From assembly GCA_963716925.1 (NCBI GenBank), contig CAVQUX010000014.1:806001-870000 (forward strand): a DNA stretch of 64,000 bases, written 5' to 3'. This DNA comes from DAISKN01 sp963716925. Lineage in GTDB: Bacteria; Acidobacteriota; Vicinamibacteria; Marinacidobacterales; SMYC01. A model generated the notes under the pieces. The model saw only the letters and a program-made list of their open reading frames with translations, searched no databases and was not told where the DNA came from. Both the position numbers and the translations under genes were made by a program. This document shows positions 33,795 to 43,234 of the stretch, in pieces (position 1 is the first letter of the stretch; every line of letters begins with the position of its first letter).

Positions 33795-36473
33795 TCACTC
33801 CGCGGGGCCCCGCGTCGCCCTTCCGAGGCTCAAGAGATTCGCGAAGAGCTTGTAGGCGGAGGGGACTCCTGCGGGAAGCTGGCGGAACAGGCCGAGTCCG
33901 ACGTAGATCCATCGCCCCTTTCCGTAGCGGGCTTCGACCAGCATCCCTTTCTTGACGCCTTTGTTGTACTCCCAGGGATCCTCCGAGGCGAGGAGATCCT
34001 GATAGCGCGGGTCGCCGTCCTCCGCGAGGAAATAGAGGCCGCGCTCCTGGACCCAGCCTCCCCAGTCCTCGGCGGTGATCCGGTTCGGCGTCGTGAACAC
34101 CGGGTGATCGGGAAGGAGGATCGAGATCGGCGCTTCCTCGACGGTCACGCGGTTGTTGCTCACTTTCTTCGGATAGGGACCCCACTGCGCCTCGTTGAAC
34201 TCGAGCTTGTTGTACTGGACGAGGAGCGTCCCTCCCTCGGCGACGTAGTCGAGCAGCCTCCGGTTGTAGGCGCGGAGATCCTGCCGGTTCAGGTAAGCGC
34301 GGACGCCGGTCACGATGACGTCGTACTGCGAGAGGTCCCCCTCTGCCAGGTCCTCCTCGTCGAGGAACGAGAGCTCGGCCCCGAGCTGGCGAATCGCGTT
34401 CGGAATCTCGTCGCCCACGCCCTCGATGAAACCGACGCGGGAGCGGGCGACCTGTACGTCGAGCGCTTCCACTCTCGCCTCGGCCGGCTGGAAGAGGTAG
34501 CGGGTCTGGATGTGGTCGTACTCGATGCTCTGGACTCCCTCCCGGAACTCCTCGTCGCCGAGGCGCGCGACCGCGTCGATGCGATAGCTGCCGCTCTCGA
34601 TCGCGGCGGGCGGCGTCAGCCGGAAACGCACCGTCACCGCCTGGTTCTCGCGCTCGAAGGAGAGATCGGAGGCCGCGGGCTCGACGCCGAACCCCGGCGG
34701 GGCTTCCAGGCGGAGCGTCCCGAGGACGGGCTCGACCCCCTCGTACCGGGCGGTCACCGAGACCGGCCTCGTCCTGTCGTCCGCACGGGTGGGGAAGACC
34801 ACGACCCCGGGCGCGATCGAGACCGACACCCGCGGCAGCACCGAAACCTGCTTCTGCTTCTCGCCTCCGACCCACCGGCCCGGATAGCGATACTGGACGG
34901 TCTTCGTGATCGTGACCTCCACGTCGCCCGATCGAAGCGTGACCGTCGCCGCGACCGCGGCCGGCCGCCAGGGAAGGCCGAAGTACTCCGGCTCCAGGAG
35001 CGTGAATCGATCGACGGTCGAATCCGGTCTCTTCCAGTACGGGCGATCGAATTCGGCGCTCGCTCCCACCGTGACCTCGAATCGAGCGTTCAGCGTTCGG
35101 TTCTCGGCGAGCGGGGCCGGAAGCTCTGGAAACGGAGTCTTCTCGTCCTCGAGCTTCGCGACCACAAAGCCCGGGGGCGTCGGTACCCGGACGGCGAGAA
35201 CCCGGACGGGCTCGGGGCTCGGGTTCGTCACCTGGACCTCGACCCGGAAGCGGGAGCCCCGGGTGACCTCGCCCCGATCCGCGGTCGGAAGGAGATCGAT
35301 TCCGTGAGCGAGCGCGATGGCCTTCTCGAAATCCTCCTCCTTGGGGCGGAGACGATGCTCGAGCTCGAACTTTGCGTCGGCGGAAATCCCGCTTCGCGCC
35401 ACCTCGGCGCGGAGATTGCGCAAGCGGGTGAGCCCGCGCCGGAGGGAAGGAAGCGTCTTCCACGGAGCCCGGGCATCGAACGCCGCGTTCGCCGCCTCGA
35501 CCTCCGCTCGAAGAGCATCGAGTCCCTCGGCGACGAACGCCTGGTCCGTGAAATCCTTCAGGCGCTCGAGGCCGACGGCGACGCCGTCGAAGAGGTCGCT
35601 CTCGGCCGCGGACCTCGGAAGGACCGTATCCTCGAGCCGGAAGACGGACTCGTGCTGCCCTGCGAGCGCCTGGAGCTGACCCATTCCCTGACACTTGTGG
35701 TTCGCTCGCGCTTCCGATCCCATCTGATGGTAGGTTCGTCCGAGAATCGGATCGTACTGGCCGGTGTCGATGCGGACGAGGGAGGCGGGGTCCTCTGTCT
35801 CTTCTTCCTTGCTCTCCCGGTCCCTGCCGCGGCCGGGGCCCACGGCTCTTCGCGAGTAGAGCTTGAGGGCCTGCCAGGGCCTGAGGCCTTCCGCGATTTG
35901 CTCGGGGAAGCGCGCGGGATCCGCCGCGGCGCGGAATGCCTCTCGGGTCAGGATTGCCGAAGTCTGATGGTGCTGTCCTCCGCCTTCGCCTTCGAGGGGA
36001 AGCGAGACGACGACGTCCGGCCTCAGCGTTCGAAGGAGGCGAACGAAATCACCCAGGATCTCCTCCTTGCCCCACTTCTGGAGCGTCTCCTCGACGCTGA
36101 AGGAGTAGCCGAACTCGTAGGCGCGCGTGAAATACTGCTCGGCTCCGTCCACCCGATGGACCGACATGAGCTCCTCGGTCCGGAGGATTCCGATCGCCTC
36201 GAAGAGCTCGGGTCCGATCTCGTTCTGCCCGCCGTCCCCTCGGGTCGCGGTGAGCAGCGAGACGCGGTGTCCCCGCCCGCGGCTCAGGAGGACCAGAAGG
36301 CCGTTGTCTTCGTCGTCCGGGTGGGCGGCGGTATGGAGGAAGCTCGTGCCCGACGAGAGCTTCCGCAGCTGGAGCGCGAGGCCCAGGCTTCCGCTGTCTT
36401 CGGGAATGGGCTCGAGCTGGGCCGAGGCCGTCGCCGCCGAAAAAAGGCTCAAGAGGAGCAGGACTCGCGTCAT
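33795..36473 (-). CDS. Secreted PIG-L/LmbE-family deacetylase with large C-terminal extension
   Basis: An 892-residue exported protein (signal peptide MTRVLLLLSLFSAATASAQ). The N-terminal 270 residues are a zinc-dependent PIG-L N-acetylglucosaminyl deacetylase domain: H51-P-D-D54 in AAHPDDEDNG, RGDGGQN, and H168-H169 in GQHHQTS. Then follow a helical linker, NEW3-like beta domains (VRVLAVRVPTPPGF, PVSVTARYEGVEP), and a terminal GATase1-like domain (YDVIVTGVRAYLNRQDLRAY, GTLLVQYNKLEFN, SVLLPDH-like region). Such proteins may deacetylate secreted or envelope amino sugars. It stands alone here, convergent in direction with no operon partner on the same strand. Confidence 0.85.
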   Translation of the reverse strand: MTRVLLLLSLFSAATASAQLEPIPEDSGSLGLALQLRKLSSGTSFLHTAAHPDDEDNGLLVLLSRGRGHRVSLLTATRGDGGQNEIGPELFEAIGILRTEELMSVHRVDGAEQYFTRAYEFGYSFSVEETLQKWGKEEILGDFVRLLRTLRPDVVVSLPLEGEGGGQHHQTSAILTREAFRAAADPARFPEQIAEGLRPWQALKLYSRRAVGPGRGRDRESKEEETEDPASLVRIDTGQYDPILGRTYHQMGSEARANHKCQGMGQLQALAGQHESVFRLEDTVLPRSAAESDLFDGVAVGLERLKDFTDQAFVAEGLDALRAEVEAANAAFDARAPWKTLPSLRRGLTRLRNLRAEVARSGISADAKFELEHRLRPKEEDFEKAIALAHGIDLLPTADRGEVTRGSRFRVEVQVTNPSPEPVRVLAVRVPTPPGFVVAKLEDEKTPFPELPAPLAENRTLNARFEVTVGASAEFDRPYWKRPDSTVDRFTLLEPEYFGLPWRPAAVAATVTLRSGDVEVTITKTVQYRYPGRWVGGEKQKQVSVLPRVSVSIAPGVVVFPTRADDRTRPVSVTARYEGVEPVLGTLRLEAPPGFGVEPAASDLSFERENQAVTVRFRLTPPAAIESGSYRIDAVARLGDEEFREGVQSIEYDHIQTRYLFQPAEARVEALDVQVARSRVGFIEGVGDEIPNAIRQLGAELSFLDEEDLAEGDLSQYDVIVTGVRAYLNRQDLRAYNRRLLDYVAEGGTLLVQYNKLEFNEAQWGPYPKKVSNNRVTVEEAPISILLPDHPVFTTPNRITAEDWGGWVQERGLYFLAEDGDPRYQDLLASEDPWEYNKGVKKGMLVEARYGKGRWIYVGLGLFRQLPAGVPSAYKLFANLLSLGRATRGPAE

Positions 36474-36608
36474 GGCCGGAGGATAGTGAGGCCACGAATC
36501 GAAGTCAAAACCGGGTCCATTTGGTACAATGATTCGACCCCGGTAGACAAAACCTCGTTCACCGGCCGCTCGGCGGTTCGACTGGAATTTCCAGGCCACG
36601 GGAAGACG

Positions 36609-37079
36609 ATGAGCCTCAAAATCATGATTGCGGGATGCGCGAAAGAGGAGAAGGACGAAGTCGGCTCCTCCGTCAAGAAGGCCTTCGCCGATCGGCCCAA
36701 AGACGAGCCATGGAGCGTCTCCGTGGTGAAGGTCGCCAGCCAGTGGTCGGTCGAGATCAACGGGCCCGAAGCCCGCTACAAGGGCTTGAGCCTGGTGGCG
36801 CCGCTCGGCGACCTCACCGGTTCGCTGCGAAAGGCCATCTCCGGCGCCGGCAACCACGCCGCCGCCCCGGCCGCGGGTCCGGCCAGCGGCGACGAGAAGA
36901 AGGATCGCTACGAGTGCGAGGGATGCTCGGCGGCGTTCGAGGTCATCTACAACGCCGCGCCCGGCGAGCGGACGGAAGTCTGCCCCGTCGCCTGTCCTCA
37001 CTGCTGGCACGTGAACCACGTTCCCATCGCGGAGGGCGCGGGGGCGACGGGGGACTACCGGGCGCAGGCGGCAATCTAG
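36609..37079 (+). CDS. Small protein with C-terminal zinc-ribbon-like domain, function unknown
   Basis: A 156-residue protein from ATG 36609. Residues 1-85 form an alpha/beta domain (MSLKIMIAGC, WSVSVVKVASQWSVEING). A low-complexity Ala/Pro linker follows, then a zinc-ribbon-like region with CEGC and CPVACPHC, suitable for four-cysteine metal binding. I do not recognise a named family. A TACAAT hexamer at 36525-36530 may be part of its promoter. Expected cytosolic, since no signal peptide is seen. Confidence 0.65.
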   Translation: MSLKIMIAGCAKEEKDEVGSSVKKAFADRPKDEPWSVSVVKVASQWSVEINGPEARYKGLSLVAPLGDLTGSLRKAISGAGNHAAAPAAGPASGDEKKDRYECEGCSAAFEVIYNAAPGERTEVCPVACPHCWHVNHVPIAEGAGATGDYRAQAAI

Positions 37080-37128
37080 CCGGGACTCGAGGCAGGGAAT
37101 TCCGAAACGCCCCGGCGATTAGACTCGG

Positions 37129-37134
37129 TATAAT
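37129..37134 (+). promoter_or_regulatory. -10-like TATAAT before the symporter operon
   Basis: A consensus TATAAT hexamer stands 24 bases before the start of the 41-residue microprotein gene. A matching -35 was not evident at 16-18 bases. In a high-GC genome a perfect hexamer at this place is suggestive. Confidence 0.4.
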
Positions 37135-37158
37135 GGCGGCCTCGTTCGCGAGGACGCC

Positions 37159-37284
37159 ATGGGACAGGATACCGACCCCCCGCCGCCGATCCTCGGCAAC
37201 TGGCGGCGCTTCTACACCGTCGTCATCGCGAATACCCTGCTGGTCTACTTTCTGCTCTTTCTGTTCTCCAGATTCGCCCGCTGA
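37159..37284 (+). CDS. 41-residue single-span membrane microprotein
   Basis: A short reading frame ATG 37159 to TGA 37284 encodes 41 residues: a proline-rich cytoplasmic head (DTDPPPPILGNWRRFY), one strong membrane helix (TVVIANTLLVYFLLFLFS) and a short tail. Its TGA overlaps the ATG of the sodium/solute symporter (TGATG), so translation is coupled. Small single-span partners are known ahead of some SSS symporters, for example the DUF485/DUF4212 type, and this has a similar place but is shorter. Likely an accessory subunit; this is inference. Confidence 0.7.
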   Translation: MGQDTDPPPPILGNWRRFYTVVIANTLLVYFLLFLFSRFAR

Positions 37285-38969
37285 TGCACGTCCTGGACGT
37301 CGCGGTCATCGGGATCTACTTCGCCCTCATCGCCTTCATCGGCTACCGGACGGGCCGCGGCAACAAGGGCATCGACGACTTCTTCCTCGCCAAGCGCGCC
37401 ATGCCCTGGTACGTCATCGGCCTCTCGGTGATGGCGACCCAGGCGAGCGCCATCACGCTCATCGGAACGACGGGACAGGCCTACGTGGATGGAATGCGGT
37501 TCATCCAGCTCTACTTCGGCCTTCCGCTGGCGATGGTCATCCTCTGCGTCACCCTGGTCCCGTTCTTCTATCGCGCTCGGGTCTTCACCGCCTACGAGCT
37601 CCTCGAAAAGCGCTTCGACCGAAAAACCCGCAGCCTGACGAGCTTCCTGTTCTTGCTGGGACGCGGGCTCTCGGACGCGGTGGTGATCTACGCTCCCTCG
37701 GTCATCCTTTCGATCGTCTTCGGTATCGACGAGAAGGTCCTGATCGTCCTCATCGGCGCCGGAGCCACGCTCTATACCGCTCTCGGCGGGATGCGGGCGG
37801 TGATGTGGGTCGAAGCGTGGCAGATGATGATCATCTTCCTCGGGATCCTCTTCTGCCTTGGGGCGGTGATCGTGGGCCTTCCCGACGAGATTTCTCTCGT
37901 CGAGGCGGTCAAGATCGCGGGAGCGGCGGGTCGCACGAATACCGTCGACTTCACTCTCGATCCCTCGGTGACCTACACGTTCTGGAGCGGCGTACTGGGG
38001 GGCATCTTCCTCATGCTCTCCTACTTCGGCTGCGACCAGAGCCAGGTGCAGCGGTATCTCACCGGGAGCTCGCTCACCGAGAGCCGTCTGTCTCTCCTTT
38101 TCAACGCCATGCTCAAGATCCCGATGCAGTTCGTGATCCTGCTGACCGGGGCGCTTCTCTTCGTCTTCTATCAGTTCGAGAAGCCCCCGCCGATCTTCAA
38201 TCCGGTGGCGCTCGAAGAGCTTCGGCAGTCGGACCATCGCGACGAGCTCGCGTCGCTGGAGCGGGAGTACGACCGAGTCTTCGAGGCGCGGAGAGAAAGC
38301 GCTTCCGGACTCGCGAGCGCGCTCTCGACGGAGGCGGAGCCCGAGGCCCGGAGCCGGTTCCTCGACGCCGACGCCCGTTTTTCCGAAGTGCGGGGACGAG
38401 TGATAGCTCTGGTGGAGGAGAACCAGGGGTCCACGTTCAACGACACGAACTACGTCTTTCCCACGTTCGTCCTGACGAAGCTCCCTCCGGGCGTCGTGGG
38501 GCTCATCCTCGTCGCCATCTTCGCGGCGGCGATGTCCACGGTCGAATCCGAGCTCACGGCGCTCTCGAGCGCGACGGTCATCGACTTCTACCGGCGTTAT
38601 CTGAAGAGAGACGCGAGCGACGCTCACTACCTGGGGGTGAGCCGTGCCGCCACCGTCGGTTGGGGCGCCTTCGCGACGGTGTGCGCGCTCTACATGGGCC
38701 GCCTCGGCTCCGCCATCGAGGCGGTGAACCGGATCGGGTCCAATTTCTACGGTCCCATCCTCGGAGTCTTCGTCCTCGCCATCGGAACGAAGCGAACGAA
38801 CGGCCACGGCGCTTTCGCGGGGATCCTCGCGGGGGTAGTCGCGGTGCAGCTCACTGCGCGCTACTCCGACGTCTCCTTCCTTTATTACAACCTGGTCGGT
38901 ACCGCGGCGGCGGTAGCCGTCGGCTGCGGCCTCTCCCTCGTCTTCCCAACTCCCGAACGGCCTGTATAA
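37284..38969 (+). CDS. Sodium/solute symporter (SSS family)
   Basis: A 561-residue membrane transporter. It starts MHVLDVAVIGIYFALIAFIG and shows IDDFFLAKRAMPWYVIGLSV, MATQASAITLIGTTGQAY, GCDQSQVQRYLTG and IFAAAMSTVESELTALSSAT, all SSS-family landmarks including the Na2-site serines. About 13 membrane helices. An unusual soluble insertion of roughly 100 residues (about 300-395) rich in charged residues lies between helices. It uses the sodium gradient to import an organic solute; the solute is not predictable. The 41-residue microprotein overlaps its start. Confidence 0.92.
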   Translation: MHVLDVAVIGIYFALIAFIGYRTGRGNKGIDDFFLAKRAMPWYVIGLSVMATQASAITLIGTTGQAYVDGMRFIQLYFGLPLAMVILCVTLVPFFYRARVFTAYELLEKRFDRKTRSLTSFLFLLGRGLSDAVVIYAPSVILSIVFGIDEKVLIVLIGAGATLYTALGGMRAVMWVEAWQMMIIFLGILFCLGAVIVGLPDEISLVEAVKIAGAAGRTNTVDFTLDPSVTYTFWSGVLGGIFLMLSYFGCDQSQVQRYLTGSSLTESRLSLLFNAMLKIPMQFVILLTGALLFVFYQFEKPPPIFNPVALEELRQSDHRDELASLEREYDRVFEARRESASGLASALSTEAEPEARSRFLDADARFSEVRGRVIALVEENQGSTFNDTNYVFPTFVLTKLPPGVVGLILVAIFAAAMSTVESELTALSSATVIDFYRRYLKRDASDAHYLGVSRAATVGWGAFATVCALYMGRLGSAIEAVNRIGSNFYGPILGVFVLAIGTKRTNGHGAFAGILAGVVAVQLTARYSDVSFLYYNLVGTAAAVAVGCGLSLVFPTPERPV

Positions 38970-38970
38970 T
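38943..38970 (+). promoter_or_regulatory. Candidate promoter for the repeat-kinase gene
   Basis: TTCCCA (38943-38948) and a perfect TATAAT (38965-38970) are 16 bases apart and overlap the symporter stop codon. The TTG start at 39024 is 53 bases downstream. The -35 match is weak. Confidence 0.4.
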
Positions 38971-39023
38971 AGAAGTACGTTTTTCCGCCCGCCCCGGGGC
39001 TTCAATCCGAGCATGACGAGACG

Positions 39024-41210
39024 TTGAGCCGAATCGTTTTGTCCGTCGATCTCATCGGGCTTCTGCTCGCCGTCTCTTCGTTCGCCCTCTTCGGAGCCGC
39101 CAAGGGAGGCTCGGGCTGGAAGAAGCTCTTCGGACTCGGCGCCGGCAAGGAGGAGCCCGGAGGGACGAGCGCGGCGAGGGAGTCGCTCGCCTCCGGCGAC
39201 TGGCAGCGCGCCGCCAAGATCTTCGAGGAGGACGGGCGCTTTCGCGAGGCGGCCAAGATCTACCAGGGTCACGGGCAGAACTACGAAGCCGCGCGGCTCC
39301 TGGTCCAGGCGGGGGCGCTCACCGAAGCGGCGCACGTATTCGAGCGCGTGGGCCACTTCCTGAAAGCGGCGGAGGTCTGCGCTCAGTCGGGAGACAATCG
39401 CCGCGCGGGCGAGAACTACCGGCGATACCTCGAGGACCGATTCGGGAGCCTGGTGGTCACGCGCTCCCCCACGGATCACGCGGAGTTCACCAAGTACTGC
39501 CGCCTCGCCGGCCAGGCGTTCGAGCGCGCCGGGCTCCTGGAGCAGGCGGCGGAAGTTCTCGAGCGCGGGGAGCAGTGGGAGGAGGCGGCGGCGCTCTTCC
39601 TCAAGCTGAACCGCCACGTGAAAGCCGCCGATCTCTATCAGCGGGCGGGAGCCGTGGCCCAGGCGGCGGACGTCTACGCGCAGGCGGGCGACCGGGTGCG
39701 CGCGGCGCAGATGCGCGGCGAGTGGCTGTACAAGAAGGACCAGAAGAACGAGGCCGCGGTGCAGTTCCTCCTGGGAGGAGATCCGCTGAGGGCGGCGGAG
39801 GTCTACGAGGAAGCGGGGAACTATCTCGATGCCGCGCGCTGCTACGAGCACTGCGGCGCGCACCGGCAGGCGGCGGAGGCCTATGAGCGGGTGCAGCAGC
39901 TCGGCCGGGCGGCGGAGATGTACGGGCGCTGCCAGGAGTATCAGAAGGCGGCGGCGCTCTACGAGACCGTGGAGGACTTCGAGGAGGCGACCCGGATGTA
40001 CGCCGAGGCGGGCGCCTACTATCGCGCGGCGAGCCTCGCGCGGAAGAAGGGTCTGACCGATCTCGCCATCGACTATCTCCAGAGAGTCCAGAATACGGAC
40101 GCGCACTACCAGGACGCGCTGGTGGAGCTCGCTCACAGCTTCATGGAGCGGGATCTCCCGGGGGTCGCGGTGGAGAAGCTGAAGAAAGCTCTGACCGGCG
40201 CGACGCTCTCGGCGAAGAACATGGACATCTACCACACGCTCGCCGTGGCCTCCGAGCAGATGGGAGACTTCCGCGGAGCGGCGGACATCCTGAAGCAGAT
40301 CGTCGCCGAGAACTACGCCTACCGCGACGCCGTGGGAAGGCTCCAGGAGATCGAGCGGAAGCTCTCCCAGGCGGTGGTCGAGCCGGCGAAGAAGTCGCCG
40401 GCGGAAGAGGAGCTCTCCGACAAGAAGCGGTACGAGTTCGTGGAGAAGCTCGGCGCCGGCGGGATGGGCATCGTCTATCGCGCCCGGGATACGCGCCTCA
40501 ACCGGGTGGTCGCCTACAAGATGCTCATGGAGCAGTTCATGGAGGTGAAGGACGTCCGCGAGCGGTTCCTGCGCGAGGCGCAGTCCGCGGCGCAGCTCAA
40601 CCACCCGAACATCGTCACCGTCTACGACATGGACGTCGATCGCGACCGCAATCGCCTCTTCATCGCGATGGAGTTCGTGTCGGGGGAGTCCTACTTCGAC
40701 ATCCTGCAGCGCGAGGTGCGGCTCTCGACCCAGTCGGCCCTCCATTTCGTGGTGGGGGTGCTGAAGGCGCTCACCCACGCCCACGGGCACGGCGTCGTCC
40801 ACCGGGACATCAAGCCGTCGAACGTCATGCTCTCGAGCGATCGCGTGGTGAAGATCATGGACTTCGGTCTCGCCAAGGTGCTGCGCGACGCGAAGGCCCA
40901 GGGAAGCGAAAAGGCGAGCGGCACTCCGCTGTACATGTCTCCCGAGCAGATCCTGGGAAAGGCGATCGACTTCCGAACCGACATCTACGCCTTCGGAGGA
41001 ACGGTCTATCACCTCCTCGCGGGCGAGCCGCCGTTCGTCGACGGCGAGGTGCTCTACCATCACGTCCATACCCCGCCGGCGCCGCTGAAGAAGCACCGGC
41101 CGGACGTGCCCAAGCTCCTCGACCAGATCGTGATGAGCTGCCTCAACAAGGACCCCGCCGCCCGCCCCTCCTCCGACGAAATCCTGAAGCTTCTGAAGAA
41201 ACAGAGCTAG
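39024..41210 (+). CDS. TPR-like repeat protein with C-terminal Ser/Thr kinase domain
   Basis: A 728-residue protein from TTG 39024. A single N-terminal membrane segment ([17 protein letters not shown]) is followed by about 14 degenerate helical repeats of the AAxxYxxAGxxxxAAxxY kind (residues 50-450), then a complete kinase domain (about 470-728): [40 protein letters not shown] and [14 protein letters not shown]. All catalytic residues are present. Most bacterial kinases of this type have the kinase first and the repeats after, so the order is reversed. Here the repeats would sit beside the membrane and the kinase would be distal. Confidence 0.9.
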   Translation: MSRIVLSVDLIGLLLAVSSFALFGAAKGGSGWKKLFGLGAGKEEPGGTSAARESLASGDWQRAAKIFEEDGRFREAAKIYQGHGQNYEAARLLVQAGALTEAAHVFERVGHFLKAAEVCAQSGDNRRAGENYRRYLEDRFGSLVVTRSPTDHAEFTKYCRLAGQAFERAGLLEQAAEVLERGEQWEEAAALFLKLNRHVKAADLYQRAGAVAQAADVYAQAGDRVRAAQMRGEWLYKKDQKNEAAVQFLLGGDPLRAAEVYEEAGNYLDAARCYEHCGAHRQAAEAYERVQQLGRAAEMYGRCQEYQKAAALYETVEDFEEATRMYAEAGAYYRAASLARKKGLTDLAIDYLQRVQNTDAHYQDALVELAHSFMERDLPGVAVEKLKKALTGATLSAKNMDIYHTLAVASEQMGDFRGAADILKQIVAENYAYRDAVGRLQEIERKLSQAVVEPAKKSPAEEELSDKKRYEFVEKLGAGGMGIVYRARDTRLNRVVAYKMLMEQFMEVKDVRERFLREAQSAAQLNHPNIVTVYDMDVDRDRNRLFIAMEFVSGESYFDILQREVRLSTQSALHFVVGVLKALTHAHGHGVVHRDIKPSNVMLSSDRVVKIMDFGLAKVLRDAKAQGSEKASGTPLYMSPEQILGKAIDFRTDIYAFGGTVYHLLAGEPPFVDGEVLYHHVHTPPAPLKKHRPDVPKLLDQIVMSCLNKDPAARPSSDEILKLLKKQS

Positions 41211-41220
41211 AATTCGACGG

Positions 41221-41664
41221 ATGAAGTCCGTCGTTCAGCGGGTGTCGTCCGCGCGGGTCGAGGTCGATGGCGAGACCATCGGGGAGATCGCCAGAGGACT
41301 CGTGGTGCTTCTCGGCGTGGCGAAAGACGACGCGGAGACGGACGCGGCCTGGATGGCGGAGAAAGTCGTAGGCCTCCGCATCTTCGGGGACGACGAAGGT
41401 AAGATGAACCGCTCGCTCATGGACGTCGAAGGGTCTCTTCTCGCGGTCTCGCAGTTCACGCTTCTCGGCGACTCCCGCAAGGGGCGTCGCCCTTCGTTCA
41501 TCGCCGCCGCGCCGCCGGAAGCGGCCGAGAGCCTCTATCGATCGTTCGTTGAGAAAGCGCGGTCTCTGGGGGCGAGAACGGAGACGGGGAAGTTCCAGGC
41601 GCACATGGCGGTCCACCTCGTGAACGACGGTCCGGTGACGATTCTCCTCGACTCCCGGGAATGA
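41221..41664 (+). CDS. dtd: D-aminoacyl-tRNA deacylase
   Basis: A 147-residue protein of standard length for Dtd. It begins [18 protein letters not shown] and has the two active-site motifs SQFTL (about residue 78) and NDGPVTI (about residue 134, the Gly-cis-Pro motif that enforces chirality). It removes D-amino acids mischarged on tRNA in the cytosol. It lies 10 bases after the repeat-kinase gene and overlaps the next gene (ATGA). Confidence 0.96.
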   Translation: MKSVVQRVSSARVEVDGETIGEIARGLVVLLGVAKDDAETDAAWMAEKVVGLRIFGDDEGKMNRSLMDVEGSLLAVSQFTLLGDSRKGRRPSFIAAAPPEAAESLYRSFVEKARSLGARTETGKFQAHMAVHLVNDGPVTILLDSRE

Positions 41665-42656
41665 CGATGCACGTTCTCCTCGCCCTCGCGCTCGTCGCCG
41701 TGCCGGCGCAGGAGGTCATCGCCCGTCTGTTCGCTTCGACTCCCGAGGGCCCGTTCATCTCGTACAGCTGGGGAGAGCATTGGAGCCGCATCCGCGGCGA
41801 CTTGAGGGGCTTCGAGGGCGAGATCGACGTCTTCGCCTGTCTCGGACCCTGGGTTTTCGCAGGTGGCTCGAAGGGTCTCTTTCTGTCGGACGACTTCGGC
41901 GAGAACTATCGCCGGGTGGAAAGCTGGCCGAAGGGAGCCCCCGCGATCACGAGTTTTCTGACCGCGAGGCTCTTCGGGCTCGAGCCCACGATTTTCGTGG
42001 GAACATCGGCCGGGCTCTACCGCTCCACCGATACCGGCACCCAATGGGTCCGCGTCGGCGAAGGGGAGCTCGACTCGGCCGTGCACGCCATGGGCTGGCC
42101 GGGACCCGAGCTCCTGGTGGCCACCGCTACCGGGCTCTACCGGACGCGGGACATCGGAGAGCATTTCGCCCGCGTCGGCGCGGGACTTCCCCAAACACCC
42201 TTGCTCTCGCTCGCCATCTCCAAGTACTTCGCGCTCGACCCCAAGGTCTTCGTCGGCACTGAGGGCGCGGGTCTGTTCAAGAGCACCGACGGAGGCGAGC
42301 GGTTCGAAGCCGCGGGGGTCGAGGTCCTCGGCAAGGAAACGGTGCGGGCGCTCGTCTGGTGGGGAGGTCTCCTCGTGGTCGGCGCCGACGGCGGGCTCTT
42401 CCTGTCGGACGACGGCGGCAAGAAATTCCGGAAGGCGCGCGACCTCGAGGGCAGGCGCGTGCTCTCGCTTTCGGTGCCGGGCGCCGAGGAGGAAGTGGCC
42501 TCGGACGTGATCGTGGGAACCGAGCTCGGGGTCTTCAAGAGCTCGGACGGAGCCCAGAGGTTCCGGCGGGTGCAGGAGGGCATGGGCCCGATCGAGGTCC
42601 GGGCCCTCGCCACCTTTCCCTTGCCTCCCCAGAATCGCGAGCGACGATCTCGTTGA
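41661..42656 (+). CDS. BNR/sialidase-like repeat beta-propeller protein, exported
   Basis: A 331-residue protein from ATG 41661 (or 41667). The N-terminal [19 protein letters not shown] suggests a short signal peptide. Repeating blades are of the form [53 protein letters not shown] and [15 protein letters not shown], i.e. Asp-box or BNR-type units like those in photosystem II assembly factor Ycf48 and sialidases. No enzymatic residues are obvious; a binding or scaffold role is likely. Overlaps dtd and the CPBP protease gene. Confidence 0.8.
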   Translation: MTMHVLLALALVAVPAQEVIARLFASTPEGPFISYSWGEHWSRIRGDLRGFEGEIDVFACLGPWVFAGGSKGLFLSDDFGENYRRVESWPKGAPAITSFLTARLFGLEPTIFVGTSAGLYRSTDTGTQWVRVGEGELDSAVHAMGWPGPELLVATATGLYRTRDIGEHFARVGAGLPQTPLLSLAISKYFALDPKVFVGTEGAGLFKSTDGGERFEAAGVEVLGKETVRALVWWGGLLVVGADGGLFLSDDGGKKFRKARDLEGRRVLSLSVPGAEEEVASDVIVGTELGVFKSSDGAQRFRRVQEGMGPIEVRALATFPLPPQNRERRSR

Positions 42657-43234
42657 TCGCGACCGCCTTCCGCTCGCTTCTCCTGCCCGAGCTCGGTCTG
42701 GGGGTCCTGGGATTGCTCTGGGCCGCTTTGCGCGACGGAGACGAGCTCTCCTCCAGCTCCTATCAGGCGACTCCGGGCGTGATGCTCGCCGCGCTCGGGC
42801 TCACCCTGGTCTTCGCGGCGTTCAATTTCGGCCTGTTCTTCGCCGGCCGGCGCTACGAGCTCACGCGGCCGGTCTACGAGTTTCTCGAGGGCGCCATCTT
42901 CCCCCTCGTCCGCCAGGCGTCTTTCGGCGAGCTCCTTCTGGGGGCGGCGATGGCGGGATTCTCCGAGGAGCTCTTCTTCCGCGGCCTCCTCCAGCCCGAG
43001 ATCGGGATTCCCGCCGCGAGCCTGGTCTTCGGGCTCCTCCACGGACCGAGCCGCGACCTCTGGCCGCTCGCGGTCTGGGCCGCGGGCGCCGGAGCGCTCC
43101 TGGGACTCGTATATTCCGCGACCGGGAACCTCCTCCTGCCGACGCTGGTGCACGCGTTCTACGACGCGGCCGCGCTCATTTACGTACGCTACTATTGGCG
43201 CCCTCGCGAGGTATCGAAAGAAAGCTCATCATGA
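42653..43234 (+). CDS. CPBP-family intramembrane metalloprotease
   Basis: A 193-residue polytopic protein from TTG 42653, overlapping the previous stop. The active-site motifs are present: GFSEELFFRG (EExxxR), FGLLHGP and LVHAFYDAAA, which supply the Glu and His residues. The family includes Rce1-like prenyl proteases and bacteriocin-immunity proteins. Specificity unknown. The stop overlaps the dapF-like start (ATGA). Confidence 0.88.
   Translation: MIATAFRSLLLPELGLGVLGLLWAALRDGDELSSSSYQATPGVMLAALGLTLVFAAFNFGLFFAGRRYELTRPVYEFLEGAIFPLVRQASFGELLLGAAMAGFSEELFFRGLLQPEIGIPAASLVFGLLHGPSRDLWPLAVWAAGAGALLGLVYSATGNLLLPTLVHAFYDAAALIYVRYYWRPREVSKESSS

Noticed and set aside
37245..41096. A 1283-residue minus-strand reading frame
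   Set aside because: It lies antisense to the symporter and repeat-kinase genes, is low-complexity (Arg/Glu/His rich), and is an artefact of high GC.
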